Assembly: GCA_000372785.1 (NCBI GenBank)
Contig: KB889824.1
Span: 1-48,616, forward strand
Source of the DNA: a gamma proteobacterium SCGC AB-629-P17
GTDB taxonomy: Bacteria; Pseudomonadota; Gammaproteobacteria; PS1; Pseudothioglobaceae
Reading direction: 5' to 3'
Length of the DNA: 48,616 nt
Position 1 is the first letter of the stretch; each line of letters opens with the position of its first letter. A program made the position numbers and the translations under genes. Below the pieces are notes generated by a model. It was not told the DNA's origin and did no database searches. It worked only from the letters and a program-made list of their open reading frames with translations. Shown here piece by piece: positions 7,354 to 16,301 of the stretch.

Positions 7354-8904
7354 GTGGCTGAAGTTGATATAGATAAACTACCAACCTATCTTGAAATTCC
7401 AGCAATCCAAAAAGATACTATGGCAGGAGATGGCCCTTTTAAGGCAAGTATAGAGATCCAAGAGCAGTTGGGCTTTCCTGGAGAAAAGGTTGAAAACTGG
7501 CAACAAATTGCGATTGAGAAAATAGCAGAAACCAAATCCAAGTATCGTTCTGTCCAAGTTTTTTTGGATGCCTGTGTGAAATGCGGAGCATGTACTGATA
7601 AATGCCATTATTACTTAGGCACTTCCGATCCAAAAAATATGCCAGTTGCAAGACAAGATTTGTTTCGAAGTGTATATCGAAGACATTTTACTTTTGCTGG
7701 AAAATATTTCCCTAAACTGGTTGGAGCTAAGGAGCTTGATGATGCGATGCTTGATGACTGGTATAACTACTTTCATCAATGTTCTCAGTGTCGTCGTTGC
7801 GCAGTTTTCTGTCCTTATGGGATTGATACAGCAGAAATTTCAATGGCAGCTCGAGAGGTTATGAATGTCATCGGTGTTGGACAAAAGTATAGCAACCAAA
7901 TATTGGGAAGAATAAATAAAATTGGTAATAATTTAGGTATGCCGGAGCCAGCGCTCAGAGACACGCTACTTGACCTTGAAGAAGAAATTGAAATAGAGAC
8001 GGGCGTTGCTGTCAAGATGCCTTTGGATAAAGATCATGCTGAAGTCTTGATGGTTACTCCATCCGCTGATTTTTTTGCCGAACCACACATCGATGGCCTG
8101 ATTGGTTATGCAAAAGTTTTTCATCAAAGTGGTGTTACCTGGACCATGAGTTCATACGCTTCTGAGGCGGCAAATTTTGGTATGTTTATAGGCAGTTATG
8201 AAGTGATGCGTAAAGGCGCTTTAAGAATACGTAAAGCTGCCCTCGACTTAGGTGTCAGTCGTATAGTCGTTGGTGAATGCGGGCATGCATGGCGTGTGGC
8301 TTATAGTTTCTGGAATACTCTTTCTGGAATTGGTGGTGGTGCTAGTGATGAATATGCATTAAAACTGCAAAGACAATTGGATGGTCACTATCCGCAACCA
8401 CAGCACATTATTGAATTTAGCTATGACTTGATTCAAAAAGGCATACTCACATTCGATAAAACTAAGAATGACCATCGCAAGGTAACCTTCCATGATTCTT
8501 GCAATGTAGCCCGTGGAAGTAATATGGGTGATATCGAAAATGGTCAATTCATCTTGCCGAGAGAAGTCATCAAAGCTGCTTGTAATCATTTTATAGATAT
8601 GCCGAAAGCGACTATTAAAGCCTCCACATTTTGTTGCGGTGGAGGGGGCGGTTTATTGACTGATGACCTTATTGAGCTTCGAATCAAAGGGGCCATGCCA
8701 AGGATGCGAGCCTTAAAGCAAAGTCAAGAAAATGATGGTGTAAATACTTTGGCTGCAATCTGCGCGATTTGCAAATCACAGTTCAGTAAAGTTTTGCCAA
8801 ACTATGATTTTGACCCTTACATGATAGTTAGTGTGCATCAGCTGGTTAGTGATGCGCTTATTCTCAGTGACAAATCTCAGACAAGGGCAGAAGATTCTTT
8901 ATAG
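7354..8904 (+). CDS. dsrK: DsrK, HdrD-like iron-sulfur subunit
   Basis: The 516-residue cytoplasmic catalytic subunit resembles heterodisulfide reductase HdrD and acts on the DsrC disulfide/trisulfide. Two 4Fe-4S sites are clear: Cys74, 77, 80, 84 (CVKCGACTDKC) and Cys143, 146, 149, 153 (CSQCRRCAVFC). The C-terminal half holds the cysteine-rich parts expected for the noncubane cluster: Cys309 (GECGHAW), Cys383 (HDSCN), Cys427-428 (CCGGGGG) and Cys470/473 (CAICKSQ). The start is GTG at 7354 with AGGA upstream, two bases after dsrM. The gene ends inside a palindrome shared with convergent amiC, so both proteins end in EDSL. Confidence 0.93.
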   Translation: MAEVDIDKLPTYLEIPAIQKDTMAGDGPFKASIEIQEQLGFPGEKVENWQQIAIEKIAETKSKYRSVQVFLDACVKCGACTDKCHYYLGTSDPKNMPVARQDLFRSVYRRHFTFAGKYFPKLVGAKELDDAMLDDWYNYFHQCSQCRRCAVFCPYGIDTAEISMAAREVMNVIGVGQKYSNQILGRINKIGNNLGMPEPALRDTLLDLEEEIEIETGVAVKMPLDKDHAEVLMVTPSADFFAEPHIDGLIGYAKVFHQSGVTWTMSSYASEAANFGMFIGSYEVMRKGALRIRKAALDLGVSRIVVGECGHAWRVAYSFWNTLSGIGGGASDEYALKLQRQLDGHYPQPQHIIEFSYDLIQKGILTFDKTKNDHRKVTFHDSCNVARGSNMGDIENGQFILPREVIKAACNHFIDMPKATIKASTFCCGGGGGLLTDDLIELRIKGAMPRMRALKQSQENDGVNTLAAICAICKSQFSKVLPNYDFDPYMIVSVHQLVSDALILSDKSQTRAEDSL

Positions 8905-8913
8905 AGAATCTTC
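8890..8913. terminator. Bidirectional hairpin between dsrK and amiC
   Basis: GAAGATTCT (8890-8898) and AGAATCTTC (8905-8913) form a perfect 9-bp stem. The 6-base loop holds the two stop codons, TAG for dsrK and TAA (reverse strand) for amiC. Only a short T-run follows on the + side, so it may be a weak terminator. Confidence 0.55.
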
Positions 8914-10029
8914 AATTTTGTCGTAATAATCAATGATACCTTGGTAGATTGAGTTGGCTATTTTTTGCTGCTGTTTGCTATTCGTTAAACGCTTTTCTTG
9001 AGTGGGGTTTGAGATAAAGGCCGTCTCAACCAAAACTGATGGGATTGCAGGGGTTTTTAAGACAACGAAGTTGGCTGTTTGCGGTTCTTCTTTATGAACT
9101 GGACCGATTTTTTTAAGTTGATTTAATATTTCGTTGGCAAGCAGTTGGGATTGAATGTCACGATCTTTCCTGGAAAAATCCGTGAGTATATTCTTTAAGA
9201 ACTGGTCACTGTCAATTACTTTCTCTACGCCTCCGAATTGATCGACTGAATTTTCAGATTGCTCTAGTTGCTTAGCTAACTTACTGTTATTACCTTTCTC
9301 ACTCAAGGTATAGATTGAGGCCCCTTTAGCGCTTGTACTCTCTACTGAATCAGCATGGATAGAAATAAACATTGTGGCCTTTTCCATTTGAGCTATAGTG
9401 ATTCGTTTGGTAAGAGGAACATAGTAATCACCACCGCGAGTTAAGACGGCTTTTAAATCTGGATTTTGATTAATAATGGCAACTAGTTTCTTTGCTATTG
9501 CTAAATTAACATCTTTTTCTCGAGATTTATTTTTACCAATTGCACCGGAGTCTTCACCTCCATGCCCGGCATCAACCAATATAACTTTATTTTTAAGCGG
9601 AAATACTTGTTCAATCGGGTCGACAGTTTTTACAACGTCAGATTCTAGGTCAATAACATCAATCACTAGGCGGTGATATCTGTATTTTGCATTTGGAGAT
9701 AATGTGAAATATTTGACAATGTAATCTTTGTTAGTATGAAAGATGAGTTTAATTGTTTCTCGGTCACGTTTAATGCGGGTTTTCTTTATGCGTTTATCTT
9801 CAAAAAATATATGAGAAAAGGTTTCTGATAATACTTCAGCGTCATCAACACTTAAAATAATGTAGTTGCTTTCTTCTGATATGTTGAAGAGAGTATCTTC
9901 TTCAGTATCTATTACGATACGAGTATGATCTGGAGCTGTCCAATAACGAAAATCGTACAATGTTGTTTTGTCTTCAGCACCCACTGAAGAAATCAACAGT
10001 GCAAAAAACAGCGTTAAGTAGCTGCGCAT
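8899..10029 (-). CDS. amiC: N-acetylmuramoyl-L-alanine amidase, AmiC/AmiB type
   Basis: A 376-residue periplasmic zinc amidase that cleaves peptidoglycan cross-bridges to separate daughter cells. A signal peptide (residues 1-18, ending SVGA) precedes an AMIN domain (about 25-130) that targets septal peptidoglycan. The Amidase_3 domain fills about residues 148-368. Zinc and catalytic residues are visible: His156 (DAGHGGEDSG), Glu171 (SREKD), His225 (SIHAD) and Glu335 (VETAF). No LysM domain follows, which is closer to AmiC than AmiB of E. coli, though the tsaE-amidase order matches the yjeE-amiB locus. Its start overlaps the tsaE end by 16 bp, so the two are probably co-transcribed. Confidence 0.92.
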   Translation of the reverse strand: MRSYLTLFFALLISSVGAEDKTTLYDFRYWTAPDHTRIVIDTEEDTLFNISEESNYIILSVDDAEVLSETFSHIFFEDKRIKKTRIKRDRETIKLIFHTNKDYIVKYFTLSPNAKYRYHRLVIDVIDLESDVVKTVDPIEQVFPLKNKVILVDAGHGGEDSGAIGKNKSREKDVNLAIAKKLVAIINQNPDLKAVLTRGGDYYVPLTKRITIAQMEKATMFISIHADSVESTSAKGASIYTLSEKGNNSKLAKQLEQSENSVDQFGGVEKVIDSDQFLKNILTDFSRKDRDIQSQLLANEILNQLKKIGPVHKEEPQTANFVVLKTPAIPSVLVETAFISNPTQEKRLTNSKQQQKIANSIYQGIIDYYDKIEDSL

Positions 10030-10496
10030 TTTGTAACTTGTTTTCCAGCTTCAGTATGGCTTTGAATATTGATTTTCCTTTGAATCCCATCACCGCTAAG
10101 AGTAATGGAGATGTCAGCATTTGCGATAACCCCTTTACCAAGTTCTGGCCATTCAATGAGCTGCAAGTGTCCTGATAAAAGGTATTCACGAATACCAATA
10201 TATTCTAGTTCTTCAGGGTCGCTCAGACGGTAACAATCCAAGTGGTGAATGTTGATAACTTCATTTTGATAACTCTCTACCAATGAGTAGGTCGGACTTT
10301 TAACTCGTTCAAAGCCAAAATATTGGATAAAGCCTTGTGCTAAAGCTGTTTTACCTACACCCAATTCGCCAATTAAATAGATAACTAAAGTGCTTTGAAG
10401 CGATGTGCAGCAATTAGCAAGCCTCCCAGCAAGGGCTTTTGTTTCATCAAGATTCTTAACAATTAGGTCCAAAATAATAAATAGAGATAAACACAC
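10014..10496 (-). CDS. tsaE: tRNA threonylcarbamoyladenosine biosynthesis ATPase TsaE
   Basis: TsaE (YjeE) is the ATPase of the TsaB-TsaD-TsaE complex that makes t6A37 in ANN-decoding tRNAs. The P-loop GELGVGKTALAQG lies near residues 43-55, followed by the family segments VKSPTYSLVESY and HLDCYRLSDPEELEYIG, then LIEWPELG. The 160 residues are near the usual length. The ATG at 10496 overlaps the upstream exchanger gene by 34 bases; a TTG at 10470-10472 (LDLIVKNLDETK) would reduce this to 10 bases and give a more typical N-terminus. The order exchanger, tsaE, amiC with overlaps suggests one operon. Confidence 0.93.
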   Translation of the reverse strand: MCLSLFIILDLIVKNLDETKALAGRLANCCTSLQSTLVIYLIGELGVGKTALAQGFIQYFGFERVKSPTYSLVESYQNEVINIHHLDCYRLSDPEELEYIGIREYLLSGHLQLIEWPELGKGVIANADISITLSGDGIQRKINIQSHTEAGKQVTKCAAT

Positions 10497-11413
10497 AATG
10501 CAGCTATCATTATTACTCCTTCAAAACGATTGATAGTGCCTTCTTTTTTAAATTTATATGAACTAATAAATAGTAAGACTGTGAGCAATAACATAAATGG
10601 GTAATCGCGGCTCATCACTTCATTAGGAATCTCAAAAGGCATTATTAATCCAGGAATAGCTAAAACTCCAAGTGTATTGAATAGGTTAGATCCGATGATA
10701 TTTCCAACCACCATTTCATGTTGTTTTTTTAAAGCACTGCTGATTGAAACGGCGAGTTCGGGCAAACTCGTTCCGAGCGCAATAACGGTAAGCCCGATAA
10801 GCAAGTCGGTTACTCCAAATTCAATGGCAAGTGTTGTTCCACCCCATACGATAAGCCTTGCACTGGTTAATAAAACCACTAAAGAGATAAATAGTAAAAA
10901 CCAAGTTTTACCTTTATCTTGTTTGGAAGATGTCCTCTGAACCTCTTCGAATTCATGATGATAATCTTTTTTAGATTCTCTAAACACATAGAATAAAAAC
11001 AATATCAAAAGACCAAGTAGCGTTAAGCCATCCATAAAACTTAAATACCCATCCAGCAATATCCATCCTGCAGCTAATGTCGAAATCATTAAATAAACCC
11101 ACTCCTTCTTAAGAATATCCTGCTTGACTTTGATTGGAAGGATGATTGCAGTAATTCCAAGAACCAAAGCTATGTTAAAAATATTCGAGCCAAAGGCGTT
11201 ACCTATGCCCATCTCTGGATGGCCTTCATAAGCCGCCAACCCAGAAACTAGCATTTCAGGAGCTGAAGTACCAAAACCAAAAATAAGCAGTCCAATAACG
11301 AGTGGAGAAATATTAAAAATCTTGGCAATTTTAGCGCCATTATTTGTAAATGCATCAGCACTCCAAATTAGCAATACAAAGCCAGATACAAGAGATATAA
11401 TCGACATTAACAT
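10463..11413 (-). CDS. Calcium/sodium antiporter, CaCA family (YrbG-like)
   Basis: A 316-residue inner-membrane exchanger with the two inverted alpha-repeats of the CaCA family. The first has GFGTSAPE and GNAFGSNIFN (about residues 46-81), the second ALGTSLPE and GNIIGSNLFN (about 210-245). These carry the conserved acidic and asparagine residues for cation binding. About ten hydrophobic segments are visible, with a charged loop in the middle (ESKKDYHHEFEEVQRTSSKQDKGK). It probably exchanges Ca2+ for Na+ or H+. A nearby sodium pump (oad, 14-17 kb) would help maintain the sodium gradient, but a direct link is only inference. Confidence 0.9.
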   Translation of the reverse strand: MLMSIISLVSGFVLLIWSADAFTNNGAKIAKIFNISPLVIGLLIFGFGTSAPEMLVSGLAAYEGHPEMGIGNAFGSNIFNIALVLGITAIILPIKVKQDILKKEWVYLMISTLAAGWILLDGYLSFMDGLTLLGLLILFLFYVFRESKKDYHHEFEEVQRTSSKQDKGKTWFLLFISLVVLLTSARLIVWGGTTLAIEFGVTDLLIGLTVIALGTSLPELAVSISSALKKQHEMVVGNIIGSNLFNTLGVLAIPGLIMPFEIPNEVMSRDYPFMLLLTVLLFISSYKFKKEGTINRFEGVIMIAALCVYLYLLFWT

Positions 11414-11585
11414 TATTGTTTTTTGGTGATATATACTATTTTATTGGGGCTTATTATAAAGGCATACAGATTAGAATGAATAAAACAGAGTTTTTTATTG
11501 GCCAACTGAGCTTAGCTTTTAAAGTCATTTTTTATCCAGTAGTTTTAATACATTGTCATAAGACTCTGTTTTTGAAGAGGTCTTG

Positions 11586-12326
11586 ATGGTACTGTTAACT
11601 AGACCATTATCACAAGTTGGAAATCTCCAATCATTATTGGATGATTCGGATTTGGATTATGTGCTTTTTCCTTCCTTTGAGATTAATAAAATTGATACTG
11701 TATTACCTAATGAGCGTTACGACGTCATTATATTTATTAGTGTTAATGCGGTTATTTATTCGGAAAAGTGCTTTAGTCAGTTGTTCGTCGAACCCTTGAA
11801 AATATTTGCTGTTGGTCCAACTACTGCGAAAAAGTTGATTGATAAAGGTGTCAAGGTTGACGCCTATCCATTGGAGAATGCCTCTAGTCAAGAACTTTTA
11901 GCGATGCCGGAATGTGGAGAACTAACTGATAAAAAGATACTCATAGTGAGAGGGAAGGGCGGCTCACAAACTTTGAAAAATTCACTCAAAGCAATGAATC
12001 AAGTGGACTACCTTGAAGTTTATAGTCGCACTCCTTGCGAGGTATCTCGCCTTCATGTTGAGTCGATAGAGCGTTTTATGCAAACCCCAGATGGCATTAT
12101 TATTGCTAATAGCGTTGAAAGTCTTTTCAATGTTATGAAGTTAGCTAAAGGGATACGCTCCTATCACGAAGATGATCTTAAATCGAGGACTCTTGTTGTT
12201 TTCAGTGAAAGAATTAAAGTTCAGGCAAAATCAATGGGCTTTGAAAATATACACGTTACCCCCACTCCTTCTGATAAAGGGACTATAATTGAGTTGCTAA
12301 AGCAAAAAAATAAAAATATTACCTAA
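11586..12326 (+). CDS. hemD: Uroporphyrinogen-III synthase
   Basis: HemD cyclises hydroxymethylbilane to uroporphyrinogen III in haem and sirohaem synthesis. The 246-residue product begins LLTRPLSQVGNLQSLL, typical for the family. It continues with DVIIFISVNAV, FAVGPTTAKKL, LIVRGKGG, VYSRTPC and DGIIIANSVESLFN, covering both lobes of this two-domain fold; sequence conservation in HemD is always low. The ATG at 11586 is preferred over the TTG three bases earlier. hemC, its usual upstream neighbour, is absent, and hemX/hemY do not follow. Confidence 0.88.
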   Translation: MVLLTRPLSQVGNLQSLLDDSDLDYVLFPSFEINKIDTVLPNERYDVIIFISVNAVIYSEKCFSQLFVEPLKIFAVGPTTAKKLIDKGVKVDAYPLENASSQELLAMPECGELTDKKILIVRGKGGSQTLKNSLKAMNQVDYLEVYSRTPCEVSRLHVESIERFMQTPDGIIIANSVESLFNVMKLAKGIRSYHEDDLKSRTLVVFSERIKVQAKSMGFENIHVTPTPSDKGTIIELLKQKNKNIT

Positions 12327-12373
12327 GGTGGTGAGGTTTGGGTAACATATCTGAAACATGAAGTGGAGTGCAC

Positions 12374-12823
12374 GTGATTAAATTTGGTATCTCATGGGTT
12401 GCACGCTTATTGGGCGTTAGTGGTTTCACTGTCCAACAACCAACTACTCGTGGATCCCTCCAAGACCTAAATATTTCTGCCCGAGTTGTTCCTTTTAATT
12501 CCGACAATTTAGCCAAAGATCATTTCTATTTTCATAACGATTCCAAAGCGACTGATCATCTTAAGCGCTTTCAAGATACCCAAGTCAAGCTCAGTCAGGA
12601 CAATCAAGTGAGTAATTCAAGTAATGACCAAGATCTGGTTTCTGTGATTGCAAATTTGAAATCCAAGTTGTATCAGGAATCATTAAAGAGTAAGCACTAC
12701 TCTAACGCCTTCAATGAGCTTAACGAGCGATTAGTTGAGCTTGAGAAAATTGTCCAACCAGAGAAGAAGACAGACTTTCAAAAACTGCAAGGCTGGGTCC
12801 ATTCCAAGCGTTATTTACACTAA
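12374..12823 (+). CDS. Hypothetical protein with coiled-coil C-terminus
   Basis: I do not recognise this 149-residue protein. The N-terminus (IKFGISWVARLLGVSGF) is amphipathic, not a clear membrane segment. The middle is polar and Ser/Asn/Gln-rich. Residues about 90-135 form a heptad-like helix (VIANLKSKLYQESLKSKHY, then NAFNELNERLVELEKI). The GTG at 12374 has a GGAG site six bases upstream and is a better start than the GTG at 12368. It follows hemD by 47 bp on the same strand, where HemX is often found, but it lacks the HemX membrane anchor. Confidence 0.6.
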   Translation: MIKFGISWVARLLGVSGFTVQQPTTRGSLQDLNISARVVPFNSDNLAKDHFYFHNDSKATDHLKRFQDTQVKLSQDNQVSNSSNDQDLVSVIANLKSKLYQESLKSKHYSNAFNELNERLVELEKIVQPEKKTDFQKLQGWVHSKRYLH

Positions 12824-12900
12824 TTTTTCGACCTTTTAAACGCCAACTAGTTTAGGTGATTTTTGTATGTGTTTATAAGGTTTTTTTGGTGTGCTTATTT

Positions 12901-13740
12901 CTAGATGATATTTTGTGCTATAGATAAAACTGGCTCGATCCGATTCATGCTATAGAAATGAAAATCCTTTACGCCACCGGTTTTTAGTTTTAAGCACATT
13001 TCACTCACAATCTCTTTACCAAATTTATTAAGACTTTCCTTGTCATCTTTATAAATTTTTAGTCGATTAATAACCCAAGAGGGAATTTCAGCACCAGAGA
13101 TTTTTGAAAAGCGAACCAACTCTTCATAGTTTGTAATTGGCATAATGCCTGGCACAATAGGTATATCAACATCAAATTTTTGTACCTCGTCTACAAAGCT
13201 AAAATAAGCGTCTACATTATAAAAATATTGTGTAACAGCGCTGTTTGCACCCGAATTTACTTTGTTAACAAAAAACTTAATATCATTGGCAAAACACTTT
13301 GATTGAGGGTGTTTTTCAGGAAAAGCGCCTACTTGAATGTGAAAGTAACCTTTATATTGCTTTTTAATAAACTCAACCATCTCATTTGCAAAATGAAAGT
13401 CACCTTTGTTTTTACTATTTTTATATGGAAAACGAACTTTTGGGACATCACCCTTAAGAACCATAACTCGATTCACACCAAGTTCAATATATTTGTCAAG
13501 CAAGTCAGTGGCTTGAGTTTTTTTTATACCAACACAAGTTAGATGAGGGGCAATTGGAACATTAGTATTTTTTAGGAGATCGGTAATTGTTTCAAAAGTG
13601 GCATCTTGAGATGAGCCCAGAGCTCCAAAAGTGACAGAAAAAAACTCAGGCTTGATGGCGCTGAGTTTTTTTTGTACTTCATTGAGGGTTTTTTTCCCAT
13701 GCTCAGTACGTGCTGGAAAAAATTCAAAACTAATATTCAT
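12901..13740 (-). CDS. metF: 5,10-methylenetetrahydrofolate reductase
   Basis: MetF reduces methylene-THF to methyl-THF for methionine synthesis, using FAD. The 279-residue TIM barrel starts with SFEFFPARTEHGKKTL, the normal family start. It contains the expected SVTFGALGSSQDATFET, PHLTCVG, VLKGDVP, HIQVGAFPEKHPQ, AVTQYFYNVDAYFSFVD and PIVPGIMPITNYEELVRF. The end HFYSMNRIEPVLSI is standard. It is transcribed alone and divergently from infA. Folate genes elsewhere in the window are folD (21335) and, through formate/glycine metabolism, possibly the glyoxylate enzymes. Confidence 0.96.
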   Translation of the reverse strand: MNISFEFFPARTEHGKKTLNEVQKKLSAIKPEFFSVTFGALGSSQDATFETITDLLKNTNVPIAPHLTCVGIKKTQATDLLDKYIELGVNRVMVLKGDVPKVRFPYKNSKNKGDFHFANEMVEFIKKQYKGYFHIQVGAFPEKHPQSKCFANDIKFFVNKVNSGANSAVTQYFYNVDAYFSFVDEVQKFDVDIPIVPGIMPITNYEELVRFSKISGAEIPSWVINRLKIYKDDKESLNKFGKEIVSEMCLKLKTGGVKDFHFYSMNRIEPVLSIAQNII

Positions 13741-13846
13741 TACTGGAAAATAATTATACCTGCCTTCTTTCTATGTCATGAACTATATAAATTGTTAATG
13801 TATAATCTGCACTGGTTTTTGATTAATACTTAATTATATAAATAAT

Positions 13847-14065
13847 ATGTCGAAGAGTGATTACATTGAGTTAGAGGGCGTAGTAAAAGAAAAATTACCA
13901 AATACAACTTTTAAAGTTGAATTGGAAAATGGTCACAGCGTTCTGGCACATATATCCGGTAAGATTCGGAAGCACTATATTCGCATATTGCCTGGCGATA
14001 AGGTAACTGTTGAAATGACACCTTATGATCTAACTAAAGGTAGAATTACATTTAGACATAAATAA
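13847..14065 (+). CDS. infA: Translation initiation factor IF-1
   Basis: A 72-residue S1/OB-fold protein that binds the ribosomal A site during initiation; this is the usual family length. It has the characteristic [44 protein letters not shown] and [13 protein letters not shown]. The second residue is Ser rather than the usual Ala, within normal variation. A TATAAT at 13801-13806 lies upstream but without a good -35 box. tRNA-Leu follows 10 bp after the stop codon, so the two may share a transcript. Confidence 0.97.
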   Translation: MSKSDYIELEGVVKEKLPNTTFKVELENGHSVLAHISGKIRKHYIRILPGDKVTVEMTPYDLTKGRITFRHK

Positions 14066-14075
14066 ACCTAGATAT

Positions 14076-14162
14076 GCCAGTGTGGTGGAATTGGTAGACA
14101 CGCCGGATTCAAAATCCGGTTCCTTTGCGGGAGTGACGGTTCGAGCCCGTCCACTGGTACCA
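14076..14162 (+). tRNA. tRNA-Leu (CAA)
   Basis: An 87-base type II tRNA. The acceptor stem GCCAGTG pairs with CACTGGT, with discriminator A and encoded CCA. The anticodon stem CCGGA/TCCGG holds the loop TTCAAAA, so the anticodon is CAA and it reads UUG. A long variable arm and the TpsiC loop GTTCGAGC are present. It lies between infA and oadG. Confidence 0.97.
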
Positions 14163-14184
14163 AAATTTATTAGGAAATCTAACT

Positions 14185-14418
14185 ATGGAGAACAATCTTT
14201 TAGCTGAAGCAATAAATTTAACCCTTTTTGGGATGGGATTTGTTTTTGTATTTCTCACATTAATGGTTGTAGTGACTACCATGATGTCGTTATTAGTACA
14301 AAGATTTCAGCCTAATTTAAACCTTGCAGCGACCTCAAACATTGAATTGTCGAGTGATATTGATGAAAGGACAAAAGCAATTATTACAAAAGCAATCGGA
14401 ATACATACAAAAACCTAA
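14185..14418 (+). CDS. oadG: Oxaloacetate decarboxylase gamma subunit
   Basis: A 77-residue small membrane subunit that assembles the alpha and beta subunits of the Na+-pumping oxaloacetate decarboxylase. One N-terminal membrane helix is clear (residues about 11-38, LTLFGMGFVFVFLTLMVVVTT), followed by a polar tail. The length and the L-x-L-FGMGFVF-x-FL pattern match OadG. TAGGA lies 10 bases before the ATG. The tail ends KAIGIHTKT instead of the longer zinc-binding tail seen in some family members. oadA and oadB follow. Confidence 0.88.
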   Translation: MENNLLAEAINLTLFGMGFVFVFLTLMVVVTTMMSLLVQRFQPNLNLAATSNIELSSDIDERTKAIITKAIGIHTKT

Positions 14419-14419
14419 T

Positions 14420-14456
14420 AATTCATCAATCATTATATTTCAAGCTGTGATGAATT
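14420..14456 (+). promoter_or_regulatory. Hairpin between oadG and oadA
   Basis: AATTCATCA (14420-14428) and TGATGAATT (14448-14456) form a perfect 9-bp stem enclosing a 19-base loop, followed by TTATTATT. It lies in the 96-bp gap and could modulate read-through or message stability within the oad operon. Confidence 0.4.
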
Positions 14457-14514
14457 TTATTATTGAAGTCTGATTGAATTTCTAAGATAATTACCATAGT
14501 CAGGAGAATACACT

Positions 14515-16299
14515 ATGTCAAATTCAAAAGAAAACACGAGTCCGGTTGGAATCACCGAGCTAGTTTTAAGGGACGGTCACCAGTCTCTTTTTGCGACTCG
14601 TATGAGGATTGATGACATGTTGCCGATTGCTGAAAAGCTAGACAAGGTAGGCTATTGGTCAATGGAATCCTGGGGTGGTGCCACTTTTGATTCTTGTATT
14701 CGCTTTCTAGGTGAAGATCCTTGGGAAAGAATTCGTGAAATAAAAAAAGTTATGCCTAATACTCCACAACAGATGTTGCTTAGAGGCCAGAATATATTAG
14801 GCTATCGTCATTACAGTGATGATGTGGTGCGTAAATTTGTTGATCGTTGCGCAGAAAATGGCGTTGGTGTTTTGCGTATTTTTGATGCGATGAACGATAT
14901 GCGTAACCTACAAACAGCAGTTGACCAAACAGTAAAAGTTGGCCAGCACGCCCAGGGCACGATTTCGTACACAGTTAGCCCAGTGCACACAACAGAACTG
15001 TGGATTGATCTGGCTAAGCAAATTGAAGATATGGGTGCTCACTCACTCTGTATTAAGGATATGGCTGGCTTATTACAGCCATATGTTGCATACGATCTTG
15101 TTACTAAATTGAAAGCTGCAATTGACATTCCAATTCAGTTGCATGCACATGCAACAACAGGCCTTTCAACAGCAACGATACTTAAATCAATCGAGGCAGG
15201 TATTGATCGTGTGGACACATCTATTGCTTCAATGAGTATGACATACGGCCATTCTTCCACCAACGCAGTGGTTTCGATTTTGGATCACAGTCCTCGCAAA
15301 ACGGGCCTTGATATGGAACAACTAGAAGAGATTGATGCTTACTTCAGACCGGTGCGTGCCAAGTACGCTAAATTTGAGGGCTCATTGAAAGGCATTGATC
15401 CTCGTATTTTATTGGCTCAAGTGCCTGGTGGCATGTTAACCAACATGGAAAGTCAACTTAGGGAGAATAATGCTTTGGATAGACTTGATGAAGTGTTGCA
15501 AGAAATCCCACGCGTACGAGAAGATCTTGGCTTTATCCCCCTAGTGACACCAACCTCGCAAATTGTGGGTACACAAGCGGTGATGAATGTTTTGCTCGGT
15601 GAGCGCTATAAATCAATTGCAAAAGAGTCTGCAGGTGTACTTAAGGGCGAATACGGTGCGTCACCAGCCCCTGTGAATGCCGAACTTCAGGCACGTGTTC
15701 TTGACGGTGGTGAGGCAATTACCTGTCGACCAGCGGACAATATCGATCCAGAAATGGATACCTTGGAAGCGGAATTCAATGCCATTGTTGCAGAAAAAGG
15801 CATCAAAATAGAAAATGAAAAAATTGACGATTTGTTAACTTACATACTGTTCCCACAAGTGGGTATTCAGTTTTTAGAAAATCGCAACAATCCTGATTTC
15901 TTTGAGCCAGTGCCACAGGCGCCAAGTGAAGGTCCAAAAGAAGATGGCGTTTATACAGTGACACACAACGGTCAAGATTACGTCGTTGAAGTGAAAGCTG
16001 GTGGTGATATTTCATCAATCCAAGTTGCTGGACAGGCAGTTGCCGCATCTCAAGCAGCAGTGCCTCAAGCAGCACCTGTTGGTAATGCTGAAGATGTCCC
16101 AGCGCCACTTGCTGGCAATATCTGGAAAGTTTTGGTTTCGCCAAATCAGCAAGTTAACGAAGGCGACACACTTGTTATTCTTGAGGCAATGAAAATGGAA
16201 ACTGAAATTAAAGCAGGTCATTCTGGGGTTGTGGCTAATATCAATGTCAAAGAAGGGGATTCAGTAACTGTTGGTCAAGTATTGCTGTCGCTGGCATAG
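14515..16299 (+). CDS. oadA: Oxaloacetate decarboxylase alpha subunit (biotin carboxyltransferase)
   Basis: A 594-residue cytoplasmic subunit that moves the carboxyl group of oxaloacetate to its own biotin. The N-terminal HMGL-like carboxyltransferase domain starts with [14 protein letters not shown] and includes the metal-binding [12 protein letters not shown] conserved PYC/OADA domain follows. An Ala/Pro/Gln-rich linker (about 500-525) leads to the biotinyl domain with the acceptor lysine in EAMKMET at residue 560. AGGAG lies upstream of the ATG. The presence of oadG and oadB beside it makes the sodium-pump role more likely than a pyruvate carboxylase subunit. Confidence 0.95.
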   Translation: MSNSKENTSPVGITELVLRDGHQSLFATRMRIDDMLPIAEKLDKVGYWSMESWGGATFDSCIRFLGEDPWERIREIKKVMPNTPQQMLLRGQNILGYRHYSDDVVRKFVDRCAENGVGVLRIFDAMNDMRNLQTAVDQTVKVGQHAQGTISYTVSPVHTTELWIDLAKQIEDMGAHSLCIKDMAGLLQPYVAYDLVTKLKAAIDIPIQLHAHATTGLSTATILKSIEAGIDRVDTSIASMSMTYGHSSTNAVVSILDHSPRKTGLDMEQLEEIDAYFRPVRAKYAKFEGSLKGIDPRILLAQVPGGMLTNMESQLRENNALDRLDEVLQEIPRVREDLGFIPLVTPTSQIVGTQAVMNVLLGERYKSIAKESAGVLKGEYGASPAPVNAELQARVLDGGEAITCRPADNIDPEMDTLEAEFNAIVAEKGIKIENEKIDDLLTYILFPQVGIQFLENRNNPDFFEPVPQAPSEGPKEDGVYTVTHNGQDYVVEVKAGGDISSIQVAGQAVAASQAAVPQAAPVGNAEDVPAPLAGNIWKVLVSPNQQVNEGDTLVILEAMKMETEIKAGHSGVVANINVKEGDSVTVGQVLLSLA

Positions 16300-16301
16300 C
16301 T

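Noticed and set aside
15803..16144. Gln/Leu-rich open frame opposite the biotin-carrier linker of oadA
   Set aside because: It arises from the Ala/Gln-rich linker read in the wrong frame; no family features.
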